The position numbers and the translations under genes were made by a program. A model generated the notes under the pieces. That model was given only the letters and a program-made list of their open reading frames with translations, did no database searches and had not been told where the DNA came from. Shown one piece after another: positions 8,413-16,875 of a stretch of DNA of 43,379 bases (the stretch's first letter is position 1; each line of letters opens with the position of its first letter). The DNA is from Planktothrix paucivesiculata PCC 9631. Lineage in GTDB: Bacteria; Cyanobacteriota; Cyanobacteriia; Cyanobacteriales; Microcoleaceae. The stretch spans positions 256,312-299,690 of the forward strand of contig NZ_LR735008.1 of assembly GCF_900009265.2 (NCBI RefSeq), written 5' to 3'.

Positions 8413-9963
8413 ATGGATGCCGATGAACTTCTGCTCAAATATAAATCAGGGACAAGAGACTTTACAGGGATTTTGCTTTGTGAAGCCAATCTCAGTCGAG
8501 CCAATCTCAGTCATGCCAATCTCAGTCACGCCATTTTGAGCATTACAAATCTCAGTGGCGCCAATCTTTCTGATGTCAATTTCACTCAGGCTAAACTCAA
8601 TGTTGCTCGCTTGAGTGGTGCCAATTTAACCCGCGCTAGACTCGATGATGCGGTTCTCAATGTTGCCAATTTAATTCGGGCAGATCTGCGAGAAGCGTCT
8701 TTAATCAATGCTTCTCTGATTCGGGCTGAACTCATGCGTTCCGATCTCAGCCATGGCTTATTGATGGGAGCAAATCTCAGCGAAGCGGACTTACGAGAAG
8801 CAACCCTACGCCAAGCCAACCTGGAACAAGTCAATTTGAATGGGGCTAATTTAACCGATGCGATTTTAATTGGTTCTAATTTAGAAAGGGCGAGTTTACA
8901 TCGAGCTTGTCTAACCAAAGCCGATTTAAGAGGGGTGAATTTAAGTAATGGTGAATTACGACAGGTCAACCTGTCTAAAGCTAATTTGAGTGGAGCCGAT
9001 CTGCGGGGGGCAAATCTCCGTTGGGCCGATTTGAATGGCGCCAATTTAAGTGGGGCAAATTTAGAACAAGCTCGATTAAGTGGGGCGAGTTTGTGCGGGG
9101 CAAATTTAAGTGGTGCTAACCTGATGAATGCGGTTTTAATCCATGCCGATTTAACCCAAGCCAATTTAATTAATTCCGATTGTACCGGAGCGGATTTAAC
9201 AGGTTCATCCTTAACCGGGGCTAAATTATATGGAGTATCTCGTTTTGATTTAAAAGCCGAAGAAATTACCTGTGACTGGATTGATTTAAGTCCCCTAGGA
9301 GACAGTAATCAGATTCAAACCTTTAGTTCTAAAGAAGCAAATAAATTTTTTAATGCTACCTTTCCCACCGTGGAAATTAGTGTAGATACCCGATTGGGAT
9401 TTGAAGCTCACACAATTCTTGCTAAAATTTATCATTATTTGCAACAACAATCCTCCTTACTGACTCAGCCGCCGACCTTGGAAGTTAATTCCCGGCGCAC
9501 AGTAATTTCATTCAAAATTGAATCCAATGAACAACTATTTAATGTTGCTTATGTTGCCATTTTACCCTTTAGGGATGCTGATGTTACCCAAAAGGCAATT
9601 GAAACCGCAATTAAACAGTTAACTCCAGACAACTGTGGTCATTTTCCGGTACAGTTATCTAATCGAATTGTGCAATTAGGAGTGGAGATCGCTCAACAAA
9701 TTCGTTTGTTGAGTGATATTAAACTTCCCCAATCTTCGCAAGCAGAAATTGAAACCTCAACGCCTTTCTTTTTCAATCCGACCAGAACCTTACTCAGAAG
9801 TTCTAGTCATCAAAATTTAATCCTGCATAGCCATGCTTATTTCGGCAGAAGTTTAGGATGTTCTTCCGAATCATCAGAAAGTTCAGAATCCCTGAACAAT
9901 CCTTATCTCAATCCTAAACCTCTGGACACCGAAAGTATCCTAAATTTTATTAGGGGATTTTAG
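8413..9963 (+). CDS. Pentapeptide-repeat protein with conserved C-terminal domain (copy 1)
   Basis: The protein has 516 residues. Residues about 20-275 are near-continuous A(N/D)LxX pentapeptide repeats, which form a right-handed quadrilateral beta helix in solved members. The remaining ~240 residues are not repeats; they start at LKAEEITCDWIDLSP and include TLEVNSRRTVISF and a Ser-rich stretch near 490. I do not recognise this domain. The next gene has the same architecture, length and C-terminal domain, so the two are tandem paralogues 75 bp apart. No signal peptide is seen, so a cytoplasmic protein is likely. The ATG follows GGAGAG and AAGG purine stretches. Pentapeptide proteins are abundant in cyanobacteria and mostly of unknown function. 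Confidence 0.88.
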   Translation: MDADELLLKYKSGTRDFTGILLCEANLSRANLSHANLSHAILSITNLSGANLSDVNFTQAKLNVARLSGANLTRARLDDAVLNVANLIRADLREASLINASLIRAELMRSDLSHGLLMGANLSEADLREATLRQANLEQVNLNGANLTDAILIGSNLERASLHRACLTKADLRGVNLSNGELRQVNLSKANLSGADLRGANLRWADLNGANLSGANLEQARLSGASLCGANLSGANLMNAVLIHADLTQANLINSDCTGADLTGSSLTGAKLYGVSRFDLKAEEITCDWIDLSPLGDSNQIQTFSSKEANKFFNATFPTVEISVDTRLGFEAHTILAKIYHYLQQQSSLLTQPPTLEVNSRRTVISFKIESNEQLFNVAYVAILPFRDADVTQKAIETAIKQLTPDNCGHFPVQLSNRIVQLGVEIAQQIRLLSDIKLPQSSQAEIETSTPFFFNPTRTLLRSSSHQNLILHSHAYFGRSLGCSSESSESSESLNNPYLNPKPLDTESILNFIRGF

Positions 9964-10038
9964 TTTTTTTTATAAATGTTGAACCCATAACCGAGAATCA
10001 ATAATCGTTCATTTAACCAGGGTTAAAGGATCACTCTT

Positions 10039-11598
10039 ATGATAGAAAGTGAATTAGTAAAAGTCTACCAAATTGTTAAAAGATATCAAGAAGGAGATCG
10101 AGATTTCAGTGGAATTAACCTGAATGAAAATAATTTAAGCCGGATTAAATTGAGTCAAGCCAATTTAAGTGGGGCTTCTTTTATGGTGGCTAATTTAACT
10201 GCTGCTAATTTAAGTGGCTGTAACTTAACCGGAGCTAATTTTAATGTTGCTCGACTAAGTAATGCTAATTTGAGTAACGCAATTTTAGATCGAGCTACCC
10301 TCAATGTTAGTAATTTAGTCCGAGCCGATTTAAGCGAAGCCTCTCTGATTGAAAGTCTACTAATTCGGGGGGAATTAATTCAAGCCCTGATGAGTAAAGC
10401 TAAATTAATTAAAGCTAACTTAAATGGGGCGGATTTAAGAGAAGCCAAAGTTGAACAAACCGATTTTACCTATGCGAATTTAAGTGGGGCGAATTTACGC
10501 GCTATTTTTGGGGTGGGAACTTGCTTTAGGAAAGCGGATTTAAGGGGAGCCAATTTAACTAAAGCCGATTTACCCAAAGCCGATTTTAACTATGCAGAAA
10601 TGCGCCAGGTTAACCTCACCCATGCCAATTTAAGTGGGGCGGATTTAGGGGGGGCAAATTTACGCTGGGCCGATTTACGGGGAGCCAATTTAGGAGGAGC
10701 CAATTTAAGTGAAGCAAATTTGAGCGGGGCTAATTTAACTGGGGCTAATTTAAGTAATACTAATTTAGTCAAAGCTAGTTTTGTTCATGCGGATTTAACC
10801 CAAGCTAATTTAATTCAATCGGACTGGGTAGGGGCCGATTTATCGGGAGCCACCTTAACCGGAGCCAAACTTTATGAAGTACATCGATTTAGTTTAAAAG
10901 CCGAAGATCTCAAATGTGAATGGATTGATTTAAGCCCCAATGGAGATCATAGTCATGTTGTACATTTTAATCCTGAAACGCTGAAAAAGTTCTTTAATCA
11001 AAGTCTTCCCCTGGTACAAATTTTTATTGATGCTCCGTTGGATTTTGAGTCCAGTTTAACTTTAATGACCATCTATTATAAATTAGCCCAAGTCTATCCC
11101 GTGATGAATCGTCCACCAAGTATTGAGGTTGATTATCGGCGCACAACCTTAACCTTTGTTGTCGAACGGGAAGAATATTTATTTCCCCTGGCTTGTATGA
11201 CTATTTTTCCCTTTGATGATGCTTCGGCAACTCAAAAAAATATTATTAATTTAGTGAAAAAAATCAAAGAAGAAAATTTAGGTAAAAATCGCACAATTCA
11301 AATTTTAACAGCTATGAATCAAGTGATTGTTAAAGCTAATGAATTTAAACTCTTAGTTAAAGAAAATCAAAGTGATTCCCGGTCTATATTTTTTAAATCC
11401 GCCACTCAAACCCTATTAAAAAATAGCAGCCAACAAAGCTTACTGGTTCATAATAATGCTAATTTTGGGAAACGGTTTGATGAACTATCCAGTCGTCAAA
11501 CTGATGTTGATTTAACCCTCAATTCTAATCAATCTCACCTACCGGATTTACAACAAGTGATTGATTTTATTGAAAGTTTTGATTATCTTAGTCGTTGA
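10039..11598 (+). CDS. Pentapeptide-repeat protein with conserved C-terminal domain (copy 2)
   Basis: The 519-residue protein is a tandem paralogue of the gene just upstream. The repeat helix covers about residues 25-285, with one irregular break near 155-165 (AIFGVGTCFRKA) where the pentapeptide register slips. The C-terminal domain (about 290-519) matches the other copy at CEWIDLSPNGD, PPSIEVDYRRTTLTF, FPFDDASATQK, and the tail TLLKNSSQQSLLVHNNANFG. This conservation argues for a real folded domain. AAGGA lies 9-10 bases before the ATG. The 75-bp spacing suggests co-transcription with copy 1. The function is unknown. Confidence 0.88.
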   Translation: MIESELVKVYQIVKRYQEGDRDFSGINLNENNLSRIKLSQANLSGASFMVANLTAANLSGCNLTGANFNVARLSNANLSNAILDRATLNVSNLVRADLSEASLIESLLIRGELIQALMSKAKLIKANLNGADLREAKVEQTDFTYANLSGANLRAIFGVGTCFRKADLRGANLTKADLPKADFNYAEMRQVNLTHANLSGADLGGANLRWADLRGANLGGANLSEANLSGANLTGANLSNTNLVKASFVHADLTQANLIQSDWVGADLSGATLTGAKLYEVHRFSLKAEDLKCEWIDLSPNGDHSHVVHFNPETLKKFFNQSLPLVQIFIDAPLDFESSLTLMTIYYKLAQVYPVMNRPPSIEVDYRRTTLTFVVEREEYLFPLACMTIFPFDDASATQKNIINLVKKIKEENLGKNRTIQILTAMNQVIVKANEFKLLVKENQSDSRSIFFKSATQTLLKNSSQQSLLVHNNANFGKRFDELSSRQTDVDLTLNSNQSHLPDLQQVIDFIESFDYLSR

Positions 11599-11638
11599 GG
11601 GTGAATCTCACAATTACTGTTTGCATTTTTGAACGAAT

Positions 11639-13165
11639 TTGATAGAAGTTGAAGTCCATAATTTATTGCGAAACCTGCTCAAGTCCCAGACCGAAGCCTT
11701 TTGGCCCCATCATCTGACGATGGCTCGCCTGGTGGCTCGGGCGTTACGTTTGGGACGGGATGCTTTAATTCAAACGGGGATTCCCCCCAGCCACTATGAG
11801 CATTCCTATCGGTTGAGTTATTGGATACCGTTATTAGTCTGGCATCAACCGGTAATTGTAGTGGCCCCCGATGGGATTTTGGACGAACTTCAACGGCTGG
11901 ATTTGCAACCCTGGATTAACCCAGAAACCCTCAACCATCCTGACCTGATTGCTAATAAACCCATTCTTAGGGGCGATCGCTGGCCAGATTATAGCTTTTC
12001 CGGGGTCTTGCTCACCACCCCCTCAGCCTGGTTATCCAGTCGCCTCGGGAATGATCACGGCTTTCCTGACCAGGTTCTCACTGTTATTGATGGGGTCGAT
12101 GATTTAGAAACCTGGACACGCCAAACCCTAACCGTTAGTTTGCATCCCCAGGACTGGAATCATCTCATGGAACAGCAACCCCAAGAAGCGGAAATCATTC
12201 GAGATACCCGCATACACCTGACTCGGATCTTATTCCAACATCCACCCAATCCCTATCAATGCTATGTTTTGGACAGTCCAGAACAGAAAATTATTGAGCA
12301 ACTCTATGGAGTTGTTGGGCCCACCTTGGCTCCATGGCAGAGGTTTTGGCAAGGTTGGCAACGACCGGAACCGTTAAAATGGGTCGTAGTGGATCGGACA
12401 TTAGGAACCTTTTCTCTTTTTTGTGGGCCGGTGGATGTGGCATCGGAGTTAAGTCGGATTTGGCCCCAACAGCCCGTGGTCTTAATTGGAGGAGCTTTAG
12501 ATTTGGAAAAACAGGCTCCGATTTATCGTAAGCTGGTGGGACTTGGGGAGATTACCTCGGTGAAATTTACCCCAGATCGACAAAGCCAACTGATTCAACT
12601 TTATATCCCATCCCGTTTTCCCCTGCCGAATACGCCTCAGTATAAAATAACTTTGATTAAAGAGATTTATACTATTTTATGTATGAGTGTATCGGTACGG
12701 GGGTTCAGTGTTTTATTAATTGGAGATGTTCCGTTAAAAGCCCAAGTTAGTACAGCCATGGCGGCGGAATTTGGTTCGCGGGTGCGGGTAGAAACCACGG
12801 ATTTACCAGAAAATGGGGTTTTAGTTACAGGTTGGGAGTTTTGGCGACAGCATCAGAGCCGTTTACCCTCACCCTATTTGTTAGCGATCGCAACTTTACC
12901 CATCCCTTCTTTAGAAGATCCCTTAGTGGCGGGACAGGTTGCCTACTATAAACAACGACATCTGGATTGGTTCAGGTTTTATTTATTACCAAAAGCCTTA
13001 AGTGAACTCCAACGGGCCGTTGCTACGGTGCGGGATAGTCAGGGGGTTGTGGCACTATTTGATAGTCGGGTCTTCCATCGGAGTTACGGAGAACAGGTAT
13101 TAACAGCCTTGAGTCCCTCCGCCCGGATTGATTATTTGGATACCCTGTGGTTAAACCCTGGCTAA
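11639..13165 (+). CDS. Helicase-like protein (DinG-type relative) with degenerate ATP-binding motifs
   Basis: The protein has 508 residues from a TTG start. The frame has a stop 9 bases upstream and the next Met is residue 28, inside conserved sequence, so TTG is the best start. The N-terminus (LTMARLVARALRLGRDALIQTG) resembles the region just before the Walker A motif of DinG/XPD-type helicases. Where GTGTGKS is expected there is GIPPSHY, with no Lys. The Walker B position reads VIDGVDDLE rather than DEAH. The C-terminal half contains SVRGFSVLLIGD, VLVTGWEFWRQH, LPIPSLEDP and GVVALFDSRVFHRSYG, like helicase motifs V-VI. It may be a non-hydrolysing DNA-binding relative. The family is annotated as helicase in cyanobacteria; activity should not be assumed. 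Confidence 0.7.
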   Translation: MIEVEVHNLLRNLLKSQTEAFWPHHLTMARLVARALRLGRDALIQTGIPPSHYEHSYRLSYWIPLLVWHQPVIVVAPDGILDELQRLDLQPWINPETLNHPDLIANKPILRGDRWPDYSFSGVLLTTPSAWLSSRLGNDHGFPDQVLTVIDGVDDLETWTRQTLTVSLHPQDWNHLMEQQPQEAEIIRDTRIHLTRILFQHPPNPYQCYVLDSPEQKIIEQLYGVVGPTLAPWQRFWQGWQRPEPLKWVVVDRTLGTFSLFCGPVDVASELSRIWPQQPVVLIGGALDLEKQAPIYRKLVGLGEITSVKFTPDRQSQLIQLYIPSRFPLPNTPQYKITLIKEIYTILCMSVSVRGFSVLLIGDVPLKAQVSTAMAAEFGSRVRVETTDLPENGVLVTGWEFWRQHQSRLPSPYLLAIATLPIPSLEDPLVAGQVAYYKQRHLDWFRFYLLPKALSELQRAVATVRDSQGVVALFDSRVFHRSYGEQVLTALSPSARIDYLDTLWLNPG

Positions 13166-13233
13166 CTCATCCTCTGAGCGCAAAAATAAAACCTGAGACT
13201 CATTACTAATCCCAGGCTTTATTTTATATTTAG

Positions 13234-13306
13234 TACCCCCAAGGGAATTCGAATCCCTGTCGCCTCCGTGAAAGGGAGGTGTCCTAGGCCTCTAGACGAT
13301 GGGGGC
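13234..13306 (-). tRNA. tRNA-Glu (anticodon TTC)
   Basis: Read on the minus strand this is a 73-nt cloverleaf. The acceptor stem is GCCCCCA/TGGGGGT with discriminator A and no encoded CCA. The anticodon loop is CTTTCAC with anticodon TTC, and the T arm contains GGATTCGAATTCC, with the universal TTCGAAT loop. In cyanobacteria this tRNA also supplies glutamate for tetrapyrrole synthesis through glutamyl-tRNA reductase. Confidence 0.97.
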
Positions 13307-13428
13307 TTAGGTCGTTTGGTTGTTGGCTTTGACCCGTTTGAATTTAGGTCTTTTGCCTTTCACCTTTATTAATGTAGCCTATCTTCTTATCGGTGTCAAC
13401 CCTTTTGGAAATTTTTTTTTGATCTTTT

Positions 13429-14475
13429 TTATTTGAGGCTGAAATCCTGTTCACAGAAGGCTTGTAGAACTTTAACACAGTTAGCGATCGCCCCCAAATG
13501 GGCTATTTCATAGCCATGGGTATTCTGGGTAGGGAACGCGAGACAAGCAGCCCGGGCTACATGGCCAAATTTCATCGCAATAGAAGCATCACTTCCAAAG
13601 CCACTCAGAATCGTTAGTTGTAAGGGCACTCCGGCGGTGGTTGCCGCCTGTCGCAATTGACCATTCAAACCCTCGTCATAAAGGCCATAGTTATCCTGAG
13701 ACAGCAACACCGGCTTTTCATCGCCTTCGAGGGGATATTCCGGTGCTAGGGGGCAAACTTCCAAGGCAATTAACGCTTCTAGGGTTTGTCTTTGGGTAAA
13801 ATATAAGGCTCCAATAGCCCCTACCTCCTCCTTTGCCGAAGCCACTAAATACACATCAATAGGGGGATTTTTGACGGTTTCTGCTAAGGCTAATAAAATT
13901 GCTAAAGACGCTTTATTATCGAGGGTATAACTAGCAATATAATCTTTAATTCGGATGGGTTTTTTACGGTGTTTTCCCACAACTACCCGGGTTCCCGGGC
14001 GAATTCCTGCAATTTCTAATTCTTCGCGGGTGCATTGAGTTTCGATCCAAGTATCTTCCCATTTCAAGGCTTTTTCTTCTTGGTAAACTTTTTGAGGAGA
14101 TTCATGGGAAATATGACGAGATCCAAAGCTCAAAATACCGCTAATAGTTTGATGATCACCTAATAAATCGACGACTCCTTCTCCATATACCCAAGGAAAT
14201 GAACCGCCTAATTTTCTAACCGCAACCCTTCCCTTTTCTCCAATGGTTTTAACGATCATGCCAATTTCGTCTTTATGGGCGGTAATCGCGAGCGCTCTTT
14301 CGGAAGTTTGACCGGGAATTTTAGCGATAATATTATCAGCTTGATCTTGCCAAACTTTTACTCCCAGTTGAGAAAATCGTTCTAATAAACCTTGATTAAT
14401 TTCCGCTTCTACCCCACTGGGGGAATGTTGCAAAACCAAGATTTCAATTGTATTAAATAAAGTCTGATAATCCAT
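13429..14475 (-). CDS. M42-family metallo-aminopeptidase
   Basis: The 348-residue protein carries the M42 (PepA/FrvX/cellulase M) metal and catalytic blocks in order: ITAHKDEIG (first metal His/Asp), YTLDNKASLA (bridging Asp), ASAKEEVGAIGA (catalytic Glu-Glu), ALEVCPLAP, GSDASIAMKFG, and NTHGYEIAHL near the C-terminus (metal His). Such enzymes form tetrahedral dodecamers that remove N-terminal residues from peptides, typically with Co or Zn. The length is standard, with no signal peptide, so it is cytosolic. It ends just downstream of the tRNA-Glu gene on the same strand, and a 64-residue membrane-protein gene starts 29 bp upstream, so the two may share an mRNA. Confidence 0.92.
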   Translation of the reverse strand: MDYQTLFNTIEILVLQHSPSGVEAEINQGLLERFSQLGVKVWQDQADNIIAKIPGQTSERALAITAHKDEIGMIVKTIGEKGRVAVRKLGGSFPWVYGEGVVDLLGDHQTISGILSFGSRHISHESPQKVYQEEKALKWEDTWIETQCTREELEIAGIRPGTRVVVGKHRKKPIRIKDYIASYTLDNKASLAILLALAETVKNPPIDVYLVASAKEEVGAIGALYFTQRQTLEALIALEVCPLAPEYPLEGDEKPVLLSQDNYGLYDEGLNGQLRQAATTAGVPLQLTILSGFGSDASIAMKFGHVARAACLAFPTQNTHGYEIAHLGAIANCVKVLQAFCEQDFSLK

Positions 14476-14503
14476 TTTATCTGTCCTTAATTCTATTATC
14501 CAA

Positions 14504-14698
14504 TCAAGAATTATCAGGAGTAGGTTTTAATAATAATGCTACAATTAAAGCCGGGGTTCCACCGATTAATCCAATGATTAACCATTGGGAATAATTACGT
14601 CCTTTTTCTCGAGCTACAAAAGCTGCGATCGCACCGATAACACCATGAAGAATTGCCAAAGTTAAAATCACAGAAGGGTCATTTAAGGAATCAAACAT
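14504..14698 (-). CDS. Small two-helix membrane protein, unknown function
   Basis: The 64-residue protein has hydrophobic segments at about 9-27 and 39-58, separated by the basic loop AREKGRNYSQW. It ends with KPTPDNS. I do not recognise a family. It lies 28 bp upstream of the M42 peptidase gene on the same strand and could be translated from the same message. The ATG has only a weak upstream TGAG. A HIP1 site is inside the gene. Confidence 0.55.
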   Translation of the reverse strand: MFDSLNDPSVILTLAILHGVIGAIAAFVAREKGRNYSQWLIIGLIGGTPALIVALLLKPTPDNS

Positions 14699-14833
14699 TT
14701 TATGCTCAGATAGAAATTATAGCCAAGAACACAGAAATAAAATAAATCGGATTTCCGCTATCTAACTCATGAATTAAAACATAAGCCTTGGTTCAGAAAC
14801 CCGATTTTTATGAAAAATGATTCAATTGGAAGT

Positions 14834-15319
14834 TTAATCCAAAAATCCCATCAAAGTGAAGGGATCATCAATATCATTATTGGCAATAGGACGGTTCATT
14901 ATCATTGAAGTAATTTCTAAATGACTGACTTCAATGGGGCGATGGGCTAAACCTCCCACCGCATCTTCTAAATGAATAAAAGACACATTACTAGCACTAT
15001 TCGCTTTAAAAATAGGACGTCTTGGTGATAGCATTCCTGAAATTTCAAGATAGCTATGTTCAATGGGACGATTCATATATGTCGCCATTGAAGCGACTTG
15101 AATTTGGGTGGGTGCAGTATTGGCTTCAGAGCCTTTTTTTGCAGGTTTGTCCACAATATCTAATTTTGTTTCTTGGCTCATATCCGTAGTTGGTTTTTTT
15201 TCCACAAGATCTACTTTAATCTGATCAGCTTCAGTTTTATTATCTTGATTTGAGTTTGCTGTTTCACCGGTTCGCTTCGGGGCATCCCCCTTTTTTGGTG
15301 TAGATGAGCTAACTGTCAT
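14834..15319 (-). CDS. Unknown protein with repeated RPI-x-x-S-x-L-x-I motifs
   Basis: The protein has 161 residues. The first ~85 are low-complexity, rich in Lys, Thr, Asp and Gln, and look disordered. The C-terminal half carries four RPI-centred blocks: NRPIEHSYLEISGM, RRPIFKANS, HRPIEVSHLEITSM and NRPIANND. There is no signal peptide or membrane segment. I do not recognise a function; I have an impression that short RPI/SxLEV repeats recur in unannotated cyanobacterial proteins, but cannot verify it here. The start ATG at 15319 follows a 5' region that may also contain an insertion-sequence remnant. Repeats of this kind could be binding motifs on a flexible scaffold or cleavable peptide units; neither is shown. 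Confidence 0.65.
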   Translation of the reverse strand: MTVSSSTPKKGDAPKRTGETANSNQDNKTEADQIKVDLVEKKPTTDMSQETKLDIVDKPAKKGSEANTAPTQIQVASMATYMNRPIEHSYLEISGMLSPRRPIFKANSASNVSFIHLEDAVGGLAHRPIEVSHLEITSMIMNRPIANNDIDDPFTLMGFLD

Positions 15320-15726
15320 GATGAATACCTAGTTTTTTACAGGGTGAACTCATAATTTATACTTAACCCCGTGATTAATTTCATGGGTGAAATTTTCCCA
15401 ACCTTTGATTTAATTAGGGACGGGTTAGGCACTAATTCTGGATTACAGCTAAACACATTATAAAATAAATCGGATCTTTATTGACACTCTCACCGGCTAA
15501 AGCTGGAATGCTTCAACCTTCGATGAATCAAAAATAGTGAAAGCTAGGCGTTGGCGAAGTTACCCGGAGTGCGTCCTTCCTGACTAAAACCCAACTGCCA
15601 ATCCCTGATTAAAATTTCTTTACAAAATCCAAGGCTGTGATAGTATCTGGATGGATTTACACTACTGATGGACAGCCTATGGGCTTAATTTCTGTGGTGG
15701 AGGAGAGTAGAGGAGTGCAAAATAGG
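15320..15726. other. Divergent intergenic region with possible IS200/IS605-like end
   Basis: The region between two divergent genes has no convincing gene. At 15481-15510 it carries TTGACACTCTCACCGGCT followed by an imperfect 6-bp hairpin, CCGGCT-AA-AGCTGG. This resembles end hairpins seen next to tnpB genes in cyanobacteria and may be a relic. A GTG at 15637 opens the downstream frame early, but nothing there resembles protein sequence of that family. Confidence 0.35.
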
Positions 15727-16794
15727 ATGTCCCTTGGATATTCAAATGCTATGACTGGAAGAAATTACCTTGACCCGATTCAAGTTGGTGTAATCGGTGT
15801 AGGTAATATGGGGCAGCATCATACCCGGGTTTTGAGTATGCTCAAGGACGTGGAACTCGTGGGAGTTTCCGATGTCAATGTTGAACGGGGACTCGATACC
15901 GCTAGTAAGTACCGAGTTAGGTTTTTTGAAGATTATCGAGACCTTTTGCCCTTAGTAGATGCTGTTTGCATCGCAGTCCCGACTCGGTTACACTATCCCG
16001 TGGGGATGGCCTGTTTACAAGCCGGGGTTCATGTCTTAATTGAAAAACCCATTGCTGCGAGTATTGGCGAGGCAGAATTGTTAGTCAATGCCGCCGCCGA
16101 CTATCAGCGAATTTTACAAGTGGGTCATATTGAACGATTTAATCCCGCTTTTCAAGAATTTAGTAAAGTTTTAAAAACCGAGGAAGTTTTAGCCTTAGAA
16201 GCCCGTCGCATGAGTCCCTATTCTGACCGAGCTAATGATGTTTCGGTAGTTTTGGATTTGATGATTCATGATATTGATTTGATGTTAGATTTAGTCGCCG
16301 CTCCCGTGATTAAATTAACAGCTAGTGGTAGTCGAGCTTCCGACTCTGGGTATTTAGATTATGTGACGGCTACCCTCGGTTTTGCAAATGGGGTGGTAGC
16401 AACTTTAATTAGTAGTAAAGTCACCCATCGTAAATTACGTTCTATTGCTGCCCATTGCAAAAACTCTTTAACTGAAGCCGATTTTCTCAATAATGAAATT
16501 TTAATTCATCGACAAACTACGGCGAATTATGTTACTAATTATGGTCAAGTTCTCTATCGCCAAGATGGATTAATTGAAAAAGTTCATACCAGCAATATCG
16601 AACCCCTACACGCTGAATTAGAACATTTTGTCAGTTGTGTTCGGGGAGGAAATCAACCCTCTGTAGGCGGAGAACAAGCCTTAAAAGCCCTACGTCTAGC
16701 CAGTTTGATTGAACAAATGGCATTAGATGGTAAGGCTTGGAATTGTGCGGAAACCGACTATCTTTTTGATTCCTCGACGGTTTCCATCGGTTAG
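15727..16794 (+). CDS. Gfo/Idh/MocA-family NAD(P)-dependent oxidoreductase
   Basis: The protein has 355 residues from the ATG at 15727. The frame is open back to a GTG at 15637, but the extra 30 residues are not family-like, and a GAGGAG stretch lies 11 bases before 15727. A Rossmann motif GVIGVGNMGQHHTRVL, the EKPIAAS block (cofactor/substrate Lys-Pro) and GHIERFNPAF place it near nucleotide-sugar dehydrogenases such as UDP-N-acetylglucosamine 3-dehydrogenase. The reaction would be oxidation of a sugar or cyclitol hydroxyl. The precise substrate cannot be fixed from context: the neighbours are a small unknown protein and a convergent agmatinase. A second member of the superfamily, bvdR, lies at 35318-36328. 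Confidence 0.85.
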   Translation: MSLGYSNAMTGRNYLDPIQVGVIGVGNMGQHHTRVLSMLKDVELVGVSDVNVERGLDTASKYRVRFFEDYRDLLPLVDAVCIAVPTRLHYPVGMACLQAGVHVLIEKPIAASIGEAELLVNAAADYQRILQVGHIERFNPAFQEFSKVLKTEEVLALEARRMSPYSDRANDVSVVLDLMIHDIDLMLDLVAAPVIKLTASGSRASDSGYLDYVTATLGFANGVVATLISSKVTHRKLRSIAAHCKNSLTEADFLNNEILIHRQTTANYVTNYGQVLYRQDGLIEKVHTSNIEPLHAELEHFVSCVRGGNQPSVGGEQALKALRLASLIEQMALDGKAWNCAETDYLFDSSTVSIG

Positions 16795-16875
16795 GGGAAG
16801 GCAAAAAAGCGAGGTTTGGGGCTGAAGTTAACCAGCTTTGGCTCTCCTCAACCCTCAAGCATTAATCCTTAATTT

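Noticed and set aside
8586-9164. 192-codon open frame antisense to the first pentapeptide gene
   Set aside because: It is rich in Lys, Ala, Leu, Arg and Ser in a five-residue rhythm, exactly what the reverse complement of pentapeptide repeats gives. The second copy shows a similar shadow at 10590-10772.
15637-15726. GTG start 30 codons upstream for the Gfo/Idh gene
   Set aside because: The added residues do not look like this family, and a purine-rich site fits the ATG at 15727 better.
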